Part shown: positions 62,301 to 64,000 of the stretch, piece after piece
Layout: every line of letters starts with the position of its first letter
Position numbering within the stretch: position 1 is the stretch's first letter
NCBI RefSeq assembly: GCF_014270065.1
Contig: NZ_JACNME010000005.1
Location: 62,001 to 126,000 of the forward strand
Length of the DNA stretch: 64,000 nt
DNA from: Quadrisphaera sp. RL12-1S
Lineage (GTDB): Bacteria; Actinomycetota; Actinomycetes; Actinomycetales; Quadrisphaeraceae
Reading direction: 5' to 3'
Notes under the pieces: model-generated
What the model saw: only the letters and a program-made list of their open reading frames with translations
What the model was told of the DNA's origin: nothing
Databases searched by the model: none
Position numbers and translations under genes: made by a program

Positions 62301-64000
62301 CGCACGCAGGCCGAGCTGCAGCGCCTCGCGGAAGACCGCCGCGCCCGCGACGCCGAGGACGTCGCCGACCTGCTGCGGGTGCTCGGCCCGCTGACGACGG
62401 CGGAGGTGTCCGCCCGGTCCGGCGCTCCGGACGAGGCCGGCGCGTGGCTCGTGGAGCTGGAGGGCTCGCGCCGCGTCATCCGCGTGCGGATCGCCGGGGA
62501 GGAGCGGTGGGCCGCCGTGGAGGACGCCGGCCGGCTGCGCGACGCGCTCGGCGCTGCCCTGCCGGTGGGCGTGCCGGAGGCGTTTACCGCTCCGGTGCCC
62601 GACCCCGTCGCGGACCTCGTCTCGCGCTGGGCCCGCTCGCACGTGCCCTTCACCGCGGCGACGGTGGCGAAGCGGCTGGGGACGGGCGTGGCCGTCGTCG
62701 TCGACGCCCTGCGGCGGTTGTCCGCCTCCGGGCGCGTGGTCTCGGGCGACCTGCTGCCCTCGGAGGTGCGGCTCGCGCTGGACGGCGCCCTGACCACCGA
62801 CCCCGGCGGGACGCCGGACTGGTGCGACGCCGAGGTGCTGCGGCTGCTGCGCCGCCGGTCGCTCGCGGCGCTGCGCTCCGAGGTGGAGCCGGTGCCCCCG
62901 CGCGACCTCGCGCGCTTCCTGCCCGGCTGGCAGCAGGTGGGCTCGCGGCTGCGCGGTGCCGACGGCGTGCTGCGCGCCGTGGAGCAGCTGGCCGGCGCCG
63001 TCGTGCCGGCCAGCGCTCTGGAGTCCCTCGTGCTGCCGGTGCGGGTGGAGCGGTACTCGCGCTCGCTGCTCGACGAGCTCACCGCCGCCGGCGAGGTGGT
63101 CTGGCAGGGCCACGGGTCGCTGCCTGGCGACGACGGCTGGGTCTCGCTGCACACCGCCGACGCCGCGCCGGTCACCCTGGCGCTGCCCGACGAGTCCCTG
63201 GAGCTCACCGACGTGCACCGCGCCGTGCTCGACGTGCTGGGGAACGGCGGGGCGCACTTCTTCCGGTCGGTGGCGTCCGCGCTGGACGCCACCGAGGAGG
63301 GCGGTGTCGACGACGCCACCCTCGAGCGGGTCCTGTGGGACCTCGCCTGGGGCGGGTACGCCACCAACGACACCCTCGCCCCGCTGCGCGCACGCCTGGC
63401 CGGGGGGAAGACCGCCCACAAGGGACCGCGGGCGGCGCCGAGGTCGCGCTACGGGCGGACGGGCTCGCGCTACGGCGGCCTGGGCCGTGCCGGCGGCGGG
63501 CTGGGGCGTCCCGGGAGCGCCGGCGGCGGCTTCGGCGGCGCCCCGCGGACCGGACCGCCGAGCACGGTGGGCCGCTGGTCGCTGCTGCCGGAGCTGGAGC
63601 CCGACCCGACCGTGCGCGCCTCGGTGACCGCGGAGGTGCTGCTCGACCGGCACGGCGTGCTGACCCGCGGAGCCGTCGCCTCCGAGCGGCTGCCCGGCGG
63701 GTTCGCCGCCGTCTACCGGGTGCTCGCCGCCATGGAGGAGGCCGGGCGCGTGCGCCGGGGCTACTTCGTGGAGGGGCTGGGCGCCTCGCAGTTCGCCTCG
63801 ACCGGTGCGGTCGACCGCCTGCGGGCGGCCTCCCGGCCGCTGTCCACCATCGGCCGTGGCGACTGGCAGGGCCGCTCGGTCGCCCCCGGGGCCCCCGGCT
63901 CCTCGGAGGCCGACCGCCCTCGCACCGTGGTGCTCGCCGCGGCCGACCCCGCCAACCCCTACGGCGCGGCGCTGCCCTGGCCGGAGCGCGGGGAGCGCGC
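59394..64000 (+). CDS. lhr: Lhr-type large ATP-dependent helicase (3' end outside window)
   Basis: The first 1535 residues are visible. Superfamily 2 helicase motifs: [19 protein letters not shown] (Walker A near residue 50), [46 protein letters not shown] (DEVH box), [76 protein letters not shown]. Then the winged-helix and Lhr-specific core, and a long C-terminal part containing a Gly-rich linker (near residue 1365). This is the long Lhr form acting in DNA repair. The ATG at 59394 lies after a possible weak -10 (GACGAT). Confidence 0.94.
   Translation, partial: [1535 protein letters not shown]

Noticed and set aside
59319-63653. A 1444-codon minus-strand frame opposite the Lhr helicase
   Set aside because: It lacks any recognisable domain and mirrors the wobble positions of the helicase gene, which has all superfamily 2 motifs.

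Overview
The window comes from a very GC-rich Gram-positive actinomycete. Evidence: most genes are short-spaced or overlap as NTGA (stop and start sharing bases), GTG starts are common, many genes show a TANNNT -10 box 6-7 bases before the start codon (leaderless transcription), recA carries an actinobacterial SOS box and a mycobacterial-type DNA-damage promoter, and an actinobacterial type VII secretion (T7SS) locus is present. The gene mix would fit a Kineosporiaceae-like organism, but that is a guess. I found no rRNA, tRNA, CRISPR array, insertion sequence or prophage.

Layout. 1-634: start of a Tat/lipoprotein solute-binding protein. 804-7672 (minus): a tightly coupled uric-acid operon, uraD-uraH-uricase-aldolase-like protein-allB-alc-8-oxoguanine deaminase. 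7.7-13.0 kb: a small membrane protein, then an envelope-lipid group (MMPL transporter, LmeA-like DUF2993 protein, two tandem PAP2 paralogues). 13.0-18.9 kb: ureABCFGD followed by an NRAMP metal transporter. 18.9-23.2 kb: GNAT, TetR, SRPBCC, zinc alcohol dehydrogenase, dienelactone hydrolase and small membrane proteins. 23.3-27.5 kb (minus): guanine deaminase and a two-gene xanthine dehydrogenase. Together these clusters can take guanine or xanthine through urate, allantoin and allantoate to urea and ammonia.

27.5-38.3 kb: LysR/EamA pair, miaB, DUF2071, tag, recX, recA, M20 peptidase, CGNR regulator, EamA transporter, a secreted trypsin-like protease and a coiled-coil membrane protein. 38.4-49.8 kb: a T7SS locus. 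A MinD-like ATPase and EccC run on the minus strand. EccD, EccB, two WXG100 proteins, a third small secretion-associated protein, a polymorphic toxin with a NucA/NucB-type DNase tip, and a SMI1/KNR4-like immunity protein run on the plus strand. The DNase tip and immunity gene are clearly lower in GC than everything around them. 49.9-50.3 kb: a frameshifted remnant of a luciferase-like (F420) oxidoreductase.

50.3-64 kb: VOC protein, MerR and zinc-ribbon genes, a GlxA/AraC regulator with a perfect palindrome at its start, a methyltransferase, DUF3046, DUF3817, an ABC exporter coupled to a histidine kinase/response regulator pair, a glyoxalase-like protein, and the Lhr-type helicase, which runs off the right edge. 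The most interesting system is the T7SS-linked DNase toxin/immunity module. Also notable are two genes whose best start is a CTG inside a CTGA overlap, a UreG with a His-rich extension in a cluster without ureE, and an uncharacterised aldolase-fold gene inside the urate operon.
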